From contig CAZVLU010000001.1 of the NCBI GenBank assembly GCA_964628235.1, forward strand, positions 87,717-151,716: a stretch of 64,000 nucleotides of DNA. The letters are read 5' to 3'. This DNA comes from CAMAVH01 sp964628235. Lineage in GTDB: Bacteria; Pseudomonadota; Alphaproteobacteria; SMXQ01. The notes under the pieces were generated by a model, which was not told the origin of the DNA, did no database searches, and worked only from the letters and a program-made list of their open reading frames with translations. The translations under genes and the position numbers were made by a program. Below are positions 51,903-60,992 of the stretch, piece after piece (position 1 is the stretch's first letter; each line of letters starts with the position of its first letter).

Positions 51903-53501
51903 ATGGATTGGACGGTGCGCGGCATGGACGAAGCGACGCGCCGGCGCGCCGAAGCCGCCGCCGACGCCGCCGGCCTGACGCTCGCCGCCTGGCTCGACCG
52001 CACCATCCTCGACAATGCCGCGAGTCACGTTCCGCCGGCTTGGACGCCGCGCGCGGAAGCGACTGCCGATGACGACCTCGACGACGAAACCGACAGCCTC
52101 GCCGATCCCGACGCGCAAGCGCAGATTCAGCAGGCGCTCGACGCGCTCGACGCCCGGCTTGAGCGAACCGGTCGCAACATCGCCGGCGCAGTCATCCCGA
52201 TCTCGCGCAAGATCGACGCTATCGCCGACCGGGTAGAAACGAACAGCGCCACGGCGCTTGTCCCCGTCCCCAGCTTCGTCATTCCCCCCAACCGCGCTTA
52301 TCGCCGCGGTCTCGGCCTGATCGCAGCCGGCCTGCTGCTGCTGTCGGTGGCCGGCGCCGGCGGCCTCGTCTGGCTGTGGTTCGAAATGCATAAGCCGCCG
52401 CCCAATCCCTATGCCGAGGCCGACCCCAGCCAATGGCGACAAACCTTATCGCCGGCAGCGCGCGAGGCGATGCGCGCCACGGACAAACCGCCCGCTGCAG
52501 CGGACGCAACGAGCAAACAAGCAGCAACAGCGCCTTCGGACGCCCCGTCCGAATATGCCGAGCTCGACCGGCTTATTGCGCGCTCGCGCGAGGGCAATCT
52601 CGCCGCCGATCAACCGGACGCGCCACAAACGGGCGAAGCCGACAAGGCGCCCGCCGTTCTGGCTCAAGCGACAACGCTCAGCGGCACGACCGACGGCGAC
52701 GCCAAACTGCTGGCCGAATTGCGCGCCTCGGCGGCCAAGAACGATGCCAAGGCGCAGCACGATCTCGGGCTGCTGCTGATGGAAGGGCGTTTGCTGCCGC
52801 GCGATGAAAAGGCCGCAGCGGAAATGTTCGAGAAGGCGGCCATGCAGGGCCTCGCCAATGCGCAATATAATATCGGGGTGATCTACGACAACGGCATCGG
52901 CCGCAGCGCCGACCCCGCCCTGGCCTATTTCTGGTATAGCGCGGCGGCCGACCAGGGCCATGTGCCGGCGCAATACAATCTCGGCGTCGCCGCGGCGCAA
53001 GGCAAAGGAGCGCCGCGCGACTATGCCATCGCCGCGCTGTGGTTCGAACGCGCCGCGCGTAGCGGCCTGCCCGACGCGCAATATAATCTCGGCCAGATGT
53101 ATGAAAGCGGCATCGGCCTGCCGCGCGATTTGGAAAAAGCCTACGACCTATATCGCAGCGCCGCCGCGCAAGGCTTTACGCCGGCACGCCAGCGCATGAT
53201 CGGCCTGACGGGCCAAGTCGCGACAAGACCTGATCTGCCGCCCGTCGCGCCGCAGTCGACATCGTCGTCCACGCCGCGCAACGCGAACAGCCCGCTCCCC
53301 GCCGCCAGCCTCGGGCGTCAAGAAATCGTCGAAATCCAGACCCTGCTGCGCAAGCTCGAACTGCTCAAGAGCAATGCCGACGGCATGCTCGGACCGGGAA
53401 CGCGCGCCGCGATCCGCCAATATCAGGCGCTGGCCGGCCTGCCGGCCAGCGGCGAGCCGTCGCGCGATTTGCTCGAGGAATTGCGCGAAGTCGCCAAATA
53501 A
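51903..53501 (+). CDS. SEL1-repeat and peptidoglycan-binding membrane protein (PodJ-like)
   Basis: A 532-residue protein. It has the N-terminal motif WTVRGMDEATRRRAEAAADA with AAWLDRTI. One transmembrane helix lies around residues 138-160 (GLIAAGLLLLSVAGAGGLVW). Four SEL1 repeats occupy about 275-420 (DLGLLLMEG, NIGVIYDNG, NLGVAAAQG, NLGQMYESG), and a peptidoglycan-binding domain closes it (IQTLLRKLELL, then GMLGPGTRAAIRQYQAL). The layout matches PodJ-type localisation factors: cytoplasmic N-terminus, single span, periplasmic repeats and wall binding. It is shorter than Caulobacter PodJ because the long coiled coil is missing. Confidence 0.85.
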   Translation: MDWTVRGMDEATRRRAEAAADAAGLTLAAWLDRTILDNAASHVPPAWTPRAEATADDDLDDETDSLADPDAQAQIQQALDALDARLERTGRNIAGAVIPISRKIDAIADRVETNSATALVPVPSFVIPPNRAYRRGLGLIAAGLLLLSVAGAGGLVWLWFEMHKPPPNPYAEADPSQWRQTLSPAAREAMRATDKPPAAADATSKQAATAPSDAPSEYAELDRLIARSREGNLAADQPDAPQTGEADKAPAVLAQATTLSGTTDGDAKLLAELRASAAKNDAKAQHDLGLLLMEGRLLPRDEKAAAEMFEKAAMQGLANAQYNIGVIYDNGIGRSADPALAYFWYSAAADQGHVPAQYNLGVAAAQGKGAPRDYAIAALWFERAARSGLPDAQYNLGQMYESGIGLPRDLEKAYDLYRSAAAQGFTPARQRMIGLTGQVATRPDLPPVAPQSTSSSTPRNANSPLPAASLGRQEIVEIQTLLRKLELLKSNADGMLGPGTRAAIRQYQALAGLPASGEPSRDLLEELREVAK

Positions 53502-53508
53502 TGCTGCG

Positions 53509-54411
53509 TTACAGCGCGATATCGCCGCGGCTGGCGATCAATCGCCCCGCCGCGCACCACCAATCGCTCCGGCCGACCTGCAAAGCGCGTAACGCAATCC
53601 GCGCGGCGGACTCATCATCGAACAAGGCGAAACAGGTCGCGCCGCTCCCCGACATGCGCGCCAGTCGCGCGTCCGGCAAGGCGGCGAGCGTCGTCAGCAC
53701 GTCGCCGATCACCGGCGCGATCTGACGCGCCGACGCTTCGAGATCGTTGCGCCCGGCGCGCAAAGCAGCCAGCAGCGACGCTGCATCGCCCGCCGCATAA
53801 GCCATCGGCATCGCCGCGCCGAAACGGCCATTCAACGCGGCGAACACCTGCCCCGTCGGCAGCGCGATGCCCGGATTGACCAGCAGAATGCCAAGCGGCG
53901 GCAAAGCTGGCGCAGGGGTCAAGCGCTCGCCGATACCCGTCATCGCCATGGGGGAACTGGCCAAACAGACCGGGAGGTCGGCGCCGAGCGTGAGCGCGAT
54001 CTTCGCCAGCGCCGTCTCGCTGATGTCGAGCCGCCACAAGCGGACGAGCGCGCGCAAAGCGGCGGCGGCATCGGCCGAGCCGCCGCCGATGCCGCCGGCG
54101 ACCGGTAAATGCTTATCGAGCCTCAAGGCGGCGGTCGGCGCGGAAAGACCCGCGCTATCGGCGAGGGCGCGCGCCGCGCGCAGCACGAGATTGTCGGCGA
54201 GAGGCGTGCTTTGAAGCGCGTGCGCGTTCGGTCCAGTGATCGCGAGCGACAAACGATCCGCCGCTTCGACGGACACGACATCATGCAGATTGGCGAAAGC
54301 GACCAGAGATTCGAGGTCGTGATAGCCGTCGGGCCGGCGGCCCAGCACATGCAACGTCAGATTGATCTTGGCGGGCGCCGCGACAGCGATCATGGCGCGC
54401 TCGTCGGGCAA
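53509..54411 (-). CDS. ispE: 4-diphosphocytidyl-2-C-methyl-D-erythritol kinase IspE
   Basis: A 300-residue GHMP kinase. The substrate-binding N-terminus is AKINLTLHVLGRRPDGYHDL, the ATP-binding glycine motif is PVAGGIGGGSADAAAALRAL, and the C-terminal motif is ARMSGSGATCFALF. It phosphorylates CDP-methylerythritol in the non-mevalonate isoprenoid pathway in the cytoplasm. The start may be the first ATG or the one six codons later (MIAVAAPAK). It is directly followed upstream by the TPR lipoprotein gene (3-bp gap), the usual order in Hyphomicrobiales. Confidence 0.95.
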   Translation of the reverse strand: MPDERAMIAVAAPAKINLTLHVLGRRPDGYHDLESLVAFANLHDVVSVEAADRLSLAITGPNAHALQSTPLADNLVLRAARALADSAGLSAPTAALRLDKHLPVAGGIGGGSADAAAALRALVRLWRLDISETALAKIALTLGADLPVCLASSPMAMTGIGERLTPAPALPPLGILLVNPGIALPTGQVFAALNGRFGAAMPMAYAAGDAASLLAALRAGRNDLEASARQIAPVIGDVLTTLAALPDARLARMSGSGATCFALFDDESAARIALRALQVGRSDWWCAAGRLIASRGDIAL

Positions 54412-54414
54412 AGA

Positions 54415-56187
54415 TCAGCCGCCGTTGGCGGCGTCGTCGGCGACGGCGTGAGCCGGCACGCTCGACCGCTGCTCAGGCCCGTTGGCGGCGAGACCGCGCT
54501 TCAGCTTGGTCTGTATCTCGCGCACCAACTCCGGCTCGGGCTTCAGCACCAAGGCGCGCTCCCACTGGAAACGCGCCTCGTTCTCGCGCCCGACGCGCCA
54601 GTAAGCATCGCCGAGATGGTCGTTGATCGTCGGGTCGGCCGGACGCAATTCGACGGCGCGCTCCAAATGCGGCACCGCTTCGGCGAACTGGCCGAGGCGA
54701 TAGAGCACCCAGCCCATCGAATCGACGATATAGCCGTCTTCAGGGCGGAGCTTGACCGCCGTCTCGATCATGGCGAGCGCCTTGTCGAGATGGATGCCGT
54801 GCTCGACCCAGCTATAGCCGAGATAATTCAGCACGTAGGGTTGGTCCGGATTGAGTTCCAGCGCCTTGAGAAAATCCGCTTCGGCGCGCGGCCATTGCTT
54901 GGCGCGCTCGAGCGCGATGCCGCGCGAATAGAACAGGACCCAATGGCGTGCCTCCACGCCGGCGCCGATGCGCGCCATGGCCCGGTCATAAGCGACGACG
55001 GCTTCGGCGAACCGCTCCTTGCCGCGCAGCAAATCGCCGAGCGCGATCAGCGCGTCTGGCCGCGTTTGACGCTCCTCGGCCAACGCATTGAGCGTGGCGA
55101 TGGCGTCGTCGGTGCGGCCGACATCATCGAGCAGCGCCGCCGAACGCAAGCGCGCCGACCAGGACAGCGGCGACGATGTCGGGATGCGGCGATACATGCC
55201 GATGGCTTGCTCTTCGCGATCGCCGCTCTCGAGAATGTCAGCGGCAAGCAGCAACGCGATGTCCATATCCGGCGCCAGATGCAGCGCCAAGCGAGTCATC
55301 ACCATGGCGAGATCGTCGAGATTTTGCTGATTGAGCAAACTGCCGAGATCGAACAGCGCCTCGGCCATGCCGTCGGTCGGCTTGGCGATCAGCGGCGCCG
55401 TGAGAATTGGGCCGCTTGCCAGCTCGGGGCGATTGCCGCCGCGCACGACGCTGTCGCCGCCCTCGTTGTCGAAGCCGGACAGCGCCGCGCGCGCCCGCTC
55501 CGTCTGGCCGATGCGCGCATAATAGGACGCCGTCGCCTGCACGAGACGCAAATAGGTCGCGCCGCTCGCCGCCGCGCGTTCGTAATAGGGGCCTGCCGCC
55601 TGCAATTCGCCGGCTTGGTCGAGAATCAGCGCGGCATGGAAGTTCTCGAACATCTCGAAACCGCGCGTCTGGCCCAAAGCGGCAAGCGCCACGACGCCGC
55701 GCTGCGGCTCGCCGCGCGCGGCAATCAGCCAAGCGCGCAGCAGCGGCGCGATGAAGCTGTTGTAGCCGCCCTCGGGCAATGCCGCGACTTCCGACTCGGC
55801 GCGGGCATATTGGCCGATCTTGGCGGCATGGACGGCGCGCACCAGGCCAGCCATCTGGATGTTGCCGCCGAGCGCCCGCAAGCGCTCGGCGAGCGCCGCG
55901 GCTTCCTCGATGCGGCCTTCCGTCGCCAACAGTGTGAAGGCGCGACGCAGCAATTCCGGATCGTTGGGATCTTGCGCCAGGGCCTGGACATAGAAATCGG
56001 CAGCGCTCGTCGTGTCGCGCACAGCCTGGGCTTGGCGCGCGGCGAGATAGCTGCCGTAGGCGGAGAACTGCACCGGCGCGACCGGCGTCGGCGCCGGCGT
56101 GCTGCGCGGCGCGCCGCCGCAGGCGCTGAGCAGCGCCGCCAAACTCATCGCACCGAAACCGATCGCGAACGCCTTACAAGACTGCAT
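54415..56187 (-). CDS. Tetratricopeptide-repeat lipoprotein
   Basis: About 590 residues. The chosen ATG gives a lipoprotein signal with a lipobox (AFAIGFGAMSLAALLSAC). The mature part is a long array of TPR-like helix pairs, clearest at the C-terminus (ALELNPDQPYVLNYLGYSWV, VELRPADPTINDHLGDAYWR). It is probably an outer-membrane-anchored periplasmic scaffold for a protein complex. An ATG 12 codons upstream is possible but gives a weaker signal. The conserved neighbours are ispE downstream and ETF-QO upstream. Confidence 0.88.
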   Translation of the reverse strand: MQSCKAFAIGFGAMSLAALLSACGGAPRSTPAPTPVAPVQFSAYGSYLAARQAQAVRDTTSAADFYVQALAQDPNDPELLRRAFTLLATEGRIEEAAALAERLRALGGNIQMAGLVRAVHAAKIGQYARAESEVAALPEGGYNSFIAPLLRAWLIAARGEPQRGVVALAALGQTRGFEMFENFHAALILDQAGELQAAGPYYERAAASGATYLRLVQATASYYARIGQTERARAALSGFDNEGGDSVVRGGNRPELASGPILTAPLIAKPTDGMAEALFDLGSLLNQQNLDDLAMVMTRLALHLAPDMDIALLLAADILESGDREEQAIGMYRRIPTSSPLSWSARLRSAALLDDVGRTDDAIATLNALAEERQTRPDALIALGDLLRGKERFAEAVVAYDRAMARIGAGVEARHWVLFYSRGIALERAKQWPRAEADFLKALELNPDQPYVLNYLGYSWVEHGIHLDKALAMIETAVKLRPEDGYIVDSMGWVLYRLGQFAEAVPHLERAVELRPADPTINDHLGDAYWRVGRENEARFQWERALVLKPEPELVREIQTKLKRGLAANGPEQRSSVPAHAVADDAANGG

Positions 56188-56310
56188 GGGACTGCCGTGA
56201 GCTGAGGGGAGACCGGAAGGCATGAGCGGGGACGTAAGACTGCCGGCTGGACGCCATAAGATATAAGAAAATCATGGGTTTTTGCCAGCGGACAGATCGG
56301 CGCCGTAAGA

Positions 56311-56336
56311 CAAAACGGCCCGCTCGGCGGGCCGTT
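56311..56336 (-). terminator. Intrinsic terminator after the ETF-QO gene
   Basis: A perfect 10-bp stem (AACGGCCCGC / GCGGGCCGTT, 3-base loop) followed by TT and G on the minus strand, 7 bases after the ETF-QO stop. Confidence 0.75.
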
Positions 56337-56342
56337 CCGTCG

Positions 56343-57980
56343 TCACATATTGGGGTAATTGGGCCCGCCGCCGCCTTCCGGCACCGCCCAGTCGATGTTC
56401 TGGGTCGGGTCCTTGATGTCGCAAGTTTTGCAGTGGACGCAGTTCTGCGCGTTGATTTGCAAGCGCGGCCCCGCGCTTTCGCGCACGATTTCATAAACGC
56501 CGGCCGGGCAATAACGCTGCTCGGGCGCGTCATAGTCGGCGAGATTGATCGTGATGGCGCGCGACGGCTCGCGCAATTTCAGATGCGCCGGCTGGTTCTC
56601 TTCATGGTTGGTGTTGGAGATGAACACCGAGGAGAGCCGGTCGAAACTGATCTTGCCGTCGGGCTTGGGATAGACGATCGGCTTGCAGTCTTTCGCCTTC
56701 TTCAAACTCTTGTGATCGGCGTGATGCCGCAGCGTCCAAGGCGCGCGGCCGCGCAAAATGAACGTGTCGATCGCCGCATGGATGATGCCGGCGAACAGGC
56801 CCCAGCGGAACGCCGGACGGATGTTGCGCACACGGGTCAATTCGTCCCACAGCCACGTCTCCTTCAGCCGGGCCGGATAATCGGCCAGCGTGACCGAAGC
56901 GGGCGCATTGTCCGTCAGCAAAAGCGCCGCAGCCGACTCGGCCGCCGTCATGCCCGACTTCATCGAGGTGTGGATGCCCTTGATCTTCGGCACGTTCAAG
57001 AAACCCGCCGAACAGCCGATCAGCGCGCCGCCGGGAAACACCAATTCGGGGATCGCCTGCAAGCCGCCTTCGTTGAGCGCACGCGCGCCGTAAGCGATGC
57101 GCCGGCCGCCTTCGAAAATCGGCCGGATCGCCGGATGCTGCTTGAAGCGCTGCAACTCCTCGAACGGGCTGAGATAGGGATTCTGGTAATCGAGGCCGAC
57201 GACGAAGCCGACCGCCACTTGGTTGTCCTCCAGGTGATAGAGGAACGAGCCGCCGTAGGTCTGCGCGTCCATCGGCCAGCCGACAGTGTGGACCACGGTG
57301 CCCGGCTTATGCTTGGCCGGATCGATCTCCCACAACTCTTTCACGCCGAGGCCGTAGGTCTGCGGATGGTCGTCGTCGCGCAAGTTGAAGCGCGCCAGCA
57401 GCGTCTTGGTCAACGAGCCGCGGCAGCCTTCGGAAAATAGCGTGAGCTTGGCGCGCAGTTCGACGCCGCGCGTGAAATTCGCCGTCGGCTCGCCATCCTT
57501 GCCGATGCCCATGTCGCCGGTGGCGACGCCGACGACCTCGCCCGCGTCGCCGTAGAGCACTTCGGCGGCGGCGAAGCCCGGATAGATCTCGACGCCGAGT
57601 TCCTCGGCTTGGGTCGCCAGCCAGCGACAGAAATTGCCGAGGCTGATGATGTAATTGCCGTGATTGTTCATCTGCGGCGGCGTCGGCAGGCGGAAACTGC
57701 CCGTCTCCGTCAGGAACAGAAAGCGGTCCTCGCCGGCCGGCGTGTGGAGCGGCGCGCCCTTGTCTTTCCAGTCGGGGATCAGCTCATTCAGCGCGCGCGG
57801 CTCCAGCACAGCGCCCGACAGGATATGGGCGCCGACCTCGGAGCCTTTTTCGATGACGCAAACGCCCAGCTCGCGCCCGGTTTCAGCCGCCAATTGCTTG
57901 AGACGGATCGCCGCCGCCAAGCCGGACGGACCGGCGCCGACGATGACGACATCGAACTCCATAGACTCGCGATCGGACAT
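56343..57980 (-). CDS. Electron transfer flavoprotein-ubiquinone oxidoreductase
   Basis: A 545-residue ETF-QO of standard length. The FAD-binding motif is VVIVGAGPSGLAAAIRLKQL. The ubiquinone region contains AGFLNVPKIKGIHTSMKSGM. The C-terminal [4Fe-4S] domain has Cys in RYCPAGVYE and the set CVHCKTCDIKDPTQNI. It passes electrons from acyl-CoA and other flavin dehydrogenases, through ETF, to the quinone pool at the inner membrane. The start has an AGGAAGT ribosome binding site. It is divergent from the uracil-DNA glycosylase gene. Confidence 0.95.
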   Translation of the reverse strand: MSDRESMEFDVVIVGAGPSGLAAAIRLKQLAAETGRELGVCVIEKGSEVGAHILSGAVLEPRALNELIPDWKDKGAPLHTPAGEDRFLFLTETGSFRLPTPPQMNNHGNYIISLGNFCRWLATQAEELGVEIYPGFAAAEVLYGDAGEVVGVATGDMGIGKDGEPTANFTRGVELRAKLTLFSEGCRGSLTKTLLARFNLRDDDHPQTYGLGVKELWEIDPAKHKPGTVVHTVGWPMDAQTYGGSFLYHLEDNQVAVGFVVGLDYQNPYLSPFEELQRFKQHPAIRPIFEGGRRIAYGARALNEGGLQAIPELVFPGGALIGCSAGFLNVPKIKGIHTSMKSGMTAAESAAALLLTDNAPASVTLADYPARLKETWLWDELTRVRNIRPAFRWGLFAGIIHAAIDTFILRGRAPWTLRHHADHKSLKKAKDCKPIVYPKPDGKISFDRLSSVFISNTNHEENQPAHLKLREPSRAITINLADYDAPEQRYCPAGVYEIVRESAGPRLQINAQNCVHCKTCDIKDPTQNIDWAVPEGGGGPNYPNM

Positions 57981-58133
57981 GCGAACTTCCTAGGCCATTG
58001 GGAGCGGCGAGTGTAGCGATTGCCCGCCGTCCCGCAACCGGCCCGTCCCGCAATTTAAACAAATCCCAAAATTGGCCCGCTCCGCCAGGCGGGGACATTC
58101 CGTCGCGCCGCGGCCCGTGATAGGACTCGCGCC

Positions 58134-59012
58134 ATGACCGATTTCGCAGATATCGACGCGCTCGCCGCGCTGCGCTGGCAGGTCGATGCTGGCGCCGACG
58201 AAGCCATCGCCGACGAACCGATCGACCGTTTCGCCAGCTCCAAGGCGGCCAAACCGGCGCCTGCGCCGACTCCGCTGGCAGCGCCGCCCGTCGCGCCGCA
58301 AGGCGCGCAAGTCAAAGCCTCGGCAGCGATTCTGCAAGCGCCGACTTTTTCGGCGACATCAAGCGGCGCCAGCGCCGAAGCCCTGCAATCGGCCAGCGCG
58401 CTGGCCGGCGCGGCCAAAAGTCTCGACGAATTGCGCGCGGCGCTCGTTGCCTTCGAAGGCTGCGGCCTGAAAAAGACCGCGACCAATCTCGTCTTCGCCG
58501 ATGGCAATCCGCAGGCGCGCGTCATGTTCATCGGCGAAGCGCCGGGGGCCGACGAAGACCGCCAGGGCCTGCCCTTCGTCGGCGTCAGCGGCCAGTTGCT
58601 CGACCGCATGATCGGCCATATCGGCCTCAGCCGCGCCGCATCCGCCTATATCACCAACGTGCTGTTCTGGCGGCCGCCCGGCAACCGCACGCCGACGCCG
58701 GACGAGATCGGCGCCTGCCTGCCCTTCGTCGAGCGCCATATCGAGCTGATCGATCCGGCGGTCATCGTGCTGGTCGGCGGCATTTCGGCCAAAACCCTGC
58801 TGGCGCGTTCGGAAGGCATCACCAAGCTGCGCGGCCAATGGCACGCCTACGAGACGCCGCGCATGAGCCATCCGGTGCCGATCATCGCCACTTTTCATCC
58901 GGCCTATCTGCTGCGCAGCCCGGGGCAGAAGCGCGAAGCTTGGAAGGACCTGCTCGCTCTGCAGGACAAGATGGAGGAACTGGGCATCGCGCCGGGCAAG
59001 TCCTCAACTTAA
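58134..59012 (+). CDS. Uracil-DNA glycosylase, family-4-like, with incomplete Fe-S ligands
   Basis: A 292-residue protein. After an Ala/Pro-rich leader of about 90 residues comes the glycosylase core: FIGEAPGADEDRQGLPFVG (uracil pocket), VSGQLLDRMIGHIGL, and the C-terminal ATFHPAYLLRSPGQ. It removes uracil from DNA. Family-4 enzymes bind a 4Fe-4S cluster through two cysteine pairs. Here the first pair is reduced to one (FEGCGLKKT) and the first Cys of the second pair is Trp (VLFWRPPGNRTP), leaving GACLPF. The cluster is therefore probably lost or altered. Confidence 0.88.
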   Translation: MTDFADIDALAALRWQVDAGADEAIADEPIDRFASSKAAKPAPAPTPLAAPPVAPQGAQVKASAAILQAPTFSATSSGASAEALQSASALAGAAKSLDELRAALVAFEGCGLKKTATNLVFADGNPQARVMFIGEAPGADEDRQGLPFVGVSGQLLDRMIGHIGLSRAASAYITNVLFWRPPGNRTPTPDEIGACLPFVERHIELIDPAVIVLVGGISAKTLLARSEGITKLRGQWHAYETPRMSHPVPIIATFHPAYLLRSPGQKREAWKDLLALQDKMEELGIAPGKSST

Positions 59013-59213
59013 TTTAATCCGACAGGTATCGGTATTAATTTGTAACTAAGATGATTCGCGGAGGAAAACGTCACCCGCCCTTATCGGTGCCGTCTTAGGA
59101 CTAAAAACCCCCCATTGAAACTCTTGGTAAATTCCGATTCCCCCACAGATTTTATAGGTTTTTCACAGGGGGTGGCCGTTCACCATGCTTGCCCCGGCGG
59201 CGCTCCATCCGTT

Positions 59214-60965
59214 ATGACCTTTGCCATGACTGAGGCGGCCAACCACCCCAGCCAGCGTGTTACGTGCCCCCAGCGCACCATTAGGGGGGTTCACAGCGCC
59301 AACCGCCCCCTGAAGGCTTTCGCCGTCGGGGCCCTTGCGCTCCTTTCCGCGTCCGTCTTGTTGTCGACGACGAGCCTGGCCAACGAGCCGGGCCGCCAAG
59401 TCGCGGCCGCCAACTACGCGACCGATCAATTGGCGCCGACCGAACTGCCCGCCATCCTCTCGACCGCCGACGCGACGCGCTATGAGCGCATCTTCGCGCT
59501 GCAAGACTCCGGACGCCTCAATGAGGCCGACAAGCTGATCGCCGCGCTGCGCGACAAATCGTTGCTTGGCCATGTCCTGGCGCAGCGCTATCTCGGCCGC
59601 CACCACAAATCGAGCTACGGCGAACTCTCCGATTGGCTGCAGGCTTACAGCGACCATGCCGACGCGCGAAGCATCTACGCCCTCGCCTTGAAGAAGAAGC
59701 CGGCCAAGGCCGCCGCGCCCAAAGCGCCCGGCCCGACCGCCGTGCTGTCCTATGCGGTGTTCGGCGGCATCATCGAGCCGCCGGCCAAGCCGTGGAATGA
59801 AGCCCTCGCCGCCTTCCGCAAGGGCCAATATGCGGCGGCGGCCAAGACCTTCGAGACGATCGCCCGCACGCCCAAGGCGTCGCCCTGGGTGCTGTCGGCC
59901 GGGGCCTATTGGGCGGCGCGCGCCAACATGATGGCGCGCCAGCCGCAGAAGGTGACGCCCTGGCTCGAAGAAGCGGCCCGCCATTCGCGCACCTTCTACG
60001 GCCTGATCGCCCGCGAAACCCTCGGCCTCGAGCCCGATCTCGACCTGCGCACGCCGCCGTTGGATGCCCGCGACCTCGCCGCCTTGCTCGACCTGCCAGG
60101 CGGCAAGCGCGCCGCAGCGCTGCTGCAGATCGGCGACAGCGAACGCGCCGAGCAGGAACTGACGGCGCTCGGCAACGCGTCGGCCGCCGCCAGCCGCGCC
60201 GCACTTGCTCTCGCCGGCCGCGCCAACATGCCGAACCTGGCGCTGCGCCTCGGCAACGCCTTCTCCTCGGCGAGCGGCGAAGGCGCCTATCGCGACGCCG
60301 CGATCTATCCGGTGCCGGGCTGGCGTCCGCCCGAGGGCTACGACATCGATCGCGCGTTGATCTTCGCCGTCATGCGCCAGGAATCGGCGTTCAACATCCG
60401 CGCCCGCAGCCCGATGGGCGCCAGCGGCCTGATGCAATTGATGCCCGCCACCGCCAGCTACATGGCCGACGGCGAGCGCTTCCGCGGCAGCAATCGAGAC
60501 CGCCTGTTCGAGCCCGAGACCAACATCTCGCTCGGCCAGCGCTATATCCGCCATCTGCTCGCCGATCCGTCGGTCGGCAACAACCTGATCATGCTGTCGG
60601 TCGCTTACAACGGCGGCCCCGGCAATCTCGCCAAATGGGTGCGCCAGACCGGCAACCAGGACGACCCGCTGCTCTTCATCGAGAGCATCCCGTCGCGCGA
60701 GACGCGCATCTTCGTCGAGCGCGTCATGGCGAACCTGTGGATCTACCGCATGCGCCTCGGCCAGACGAACGAGTCGCTGACCGCCGTGGCCGGCGGCGCT
60801 TGGCCGATCTACGCGGCGCTCGACGGCCTCGGCGACAGCGACGTGCGCGTCGCCGAAGTGCCGCGCGACATCAGCCCCGCCGACGCGCTCAACCGCGAAA
60901 TGCTCGACCAGATGGGCCCGCCCGCCGGCAGCATGGGCGTCCTCGGCACGCTCGACGTCGAGTAG
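59214..60965 (+). CDS. Soluble lytic murein transglycosylase (Slt70-like)
   Basis: About 583 residues. An N-terminal hydrophobic signal (AFAVGALALLSASVLLSTTS) is followed by a large helical superhelix domain. The C-terminal SLT domain has the catalytic Glu in VMRQESAFNIRARSPMGASG and the typical LMQLMPATASYMA and VAYNGGPGNLAKWV. It cleaves peptidoglycan glycans in the periplasm and forms anhydro-muropeptides. ATG codons at 59214 and 59226 are both plausible. A longer frame starting at a TTG at 59115 lacks homology. Confidence 0.9.
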   Translation: MTFAMTEAANHPSQRVTCPQRTIRGVHSANRPLKAFAVGALALLSASVLLSTTSLANEPGRQVAAANYATDQLAPTELPAILSTADATRYERIFALQDSGRLNEADKLIAALRDKSLLGHVLAQRYLGRHHKSSYGELSDWLQAYSDHADARSIYALALKKKPAKAAAPKAPGPTAVLSYAVFGGIIEPPAKPWNEALAAFRKGQYAAAAKTFETIARTPKASPWVLSAGAYWAARANMMARQPQKVTPWLEEAARHSRTFYGLIARETLGLEPDLDLRTPPLDARDLAALLDLPGGKRAAALLQIGDSERAEQELTALGNASAAASRAALALAGRANMPNLALRLGNAFSSASGEGAYRDAAIYPVPGWRPPEGYDIDRALIFAVMRQESAFNIRARSPMGASGLMQLMPATASYMADGERFRGSNRDRLFEPETNISLGQRYIRHLLADPSVGNNLIMLSVAYNGGPGNLAKWVRQTGNQDDPLLFIESIPSRETRIFVERVMANLWIYRMRLGQTNESLTAVAGGAWPIYAALDGLGDSDVRVAEVPRDISPADALNREMLDQMGPPAGSMGVLGTLDVE

Positions 60966-60992
60966 TCCCCGTCGATCGCCGCCACGCGGGAA

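Noticed and set aside
54109..56205. A plus-strand open frame of 698 codons
   Set aside because: It is the antisense shadow of the TPR lipoprotein and part of ispE in high-GC DNA. The minus-strand genes have clear domains and this frame has none.
59163..60554. A minus-strand open frame of 463 codons
   Set aside because: Antisense shadow of the lytic transglycosylase, which shows the full SLT active site on the plus strand.
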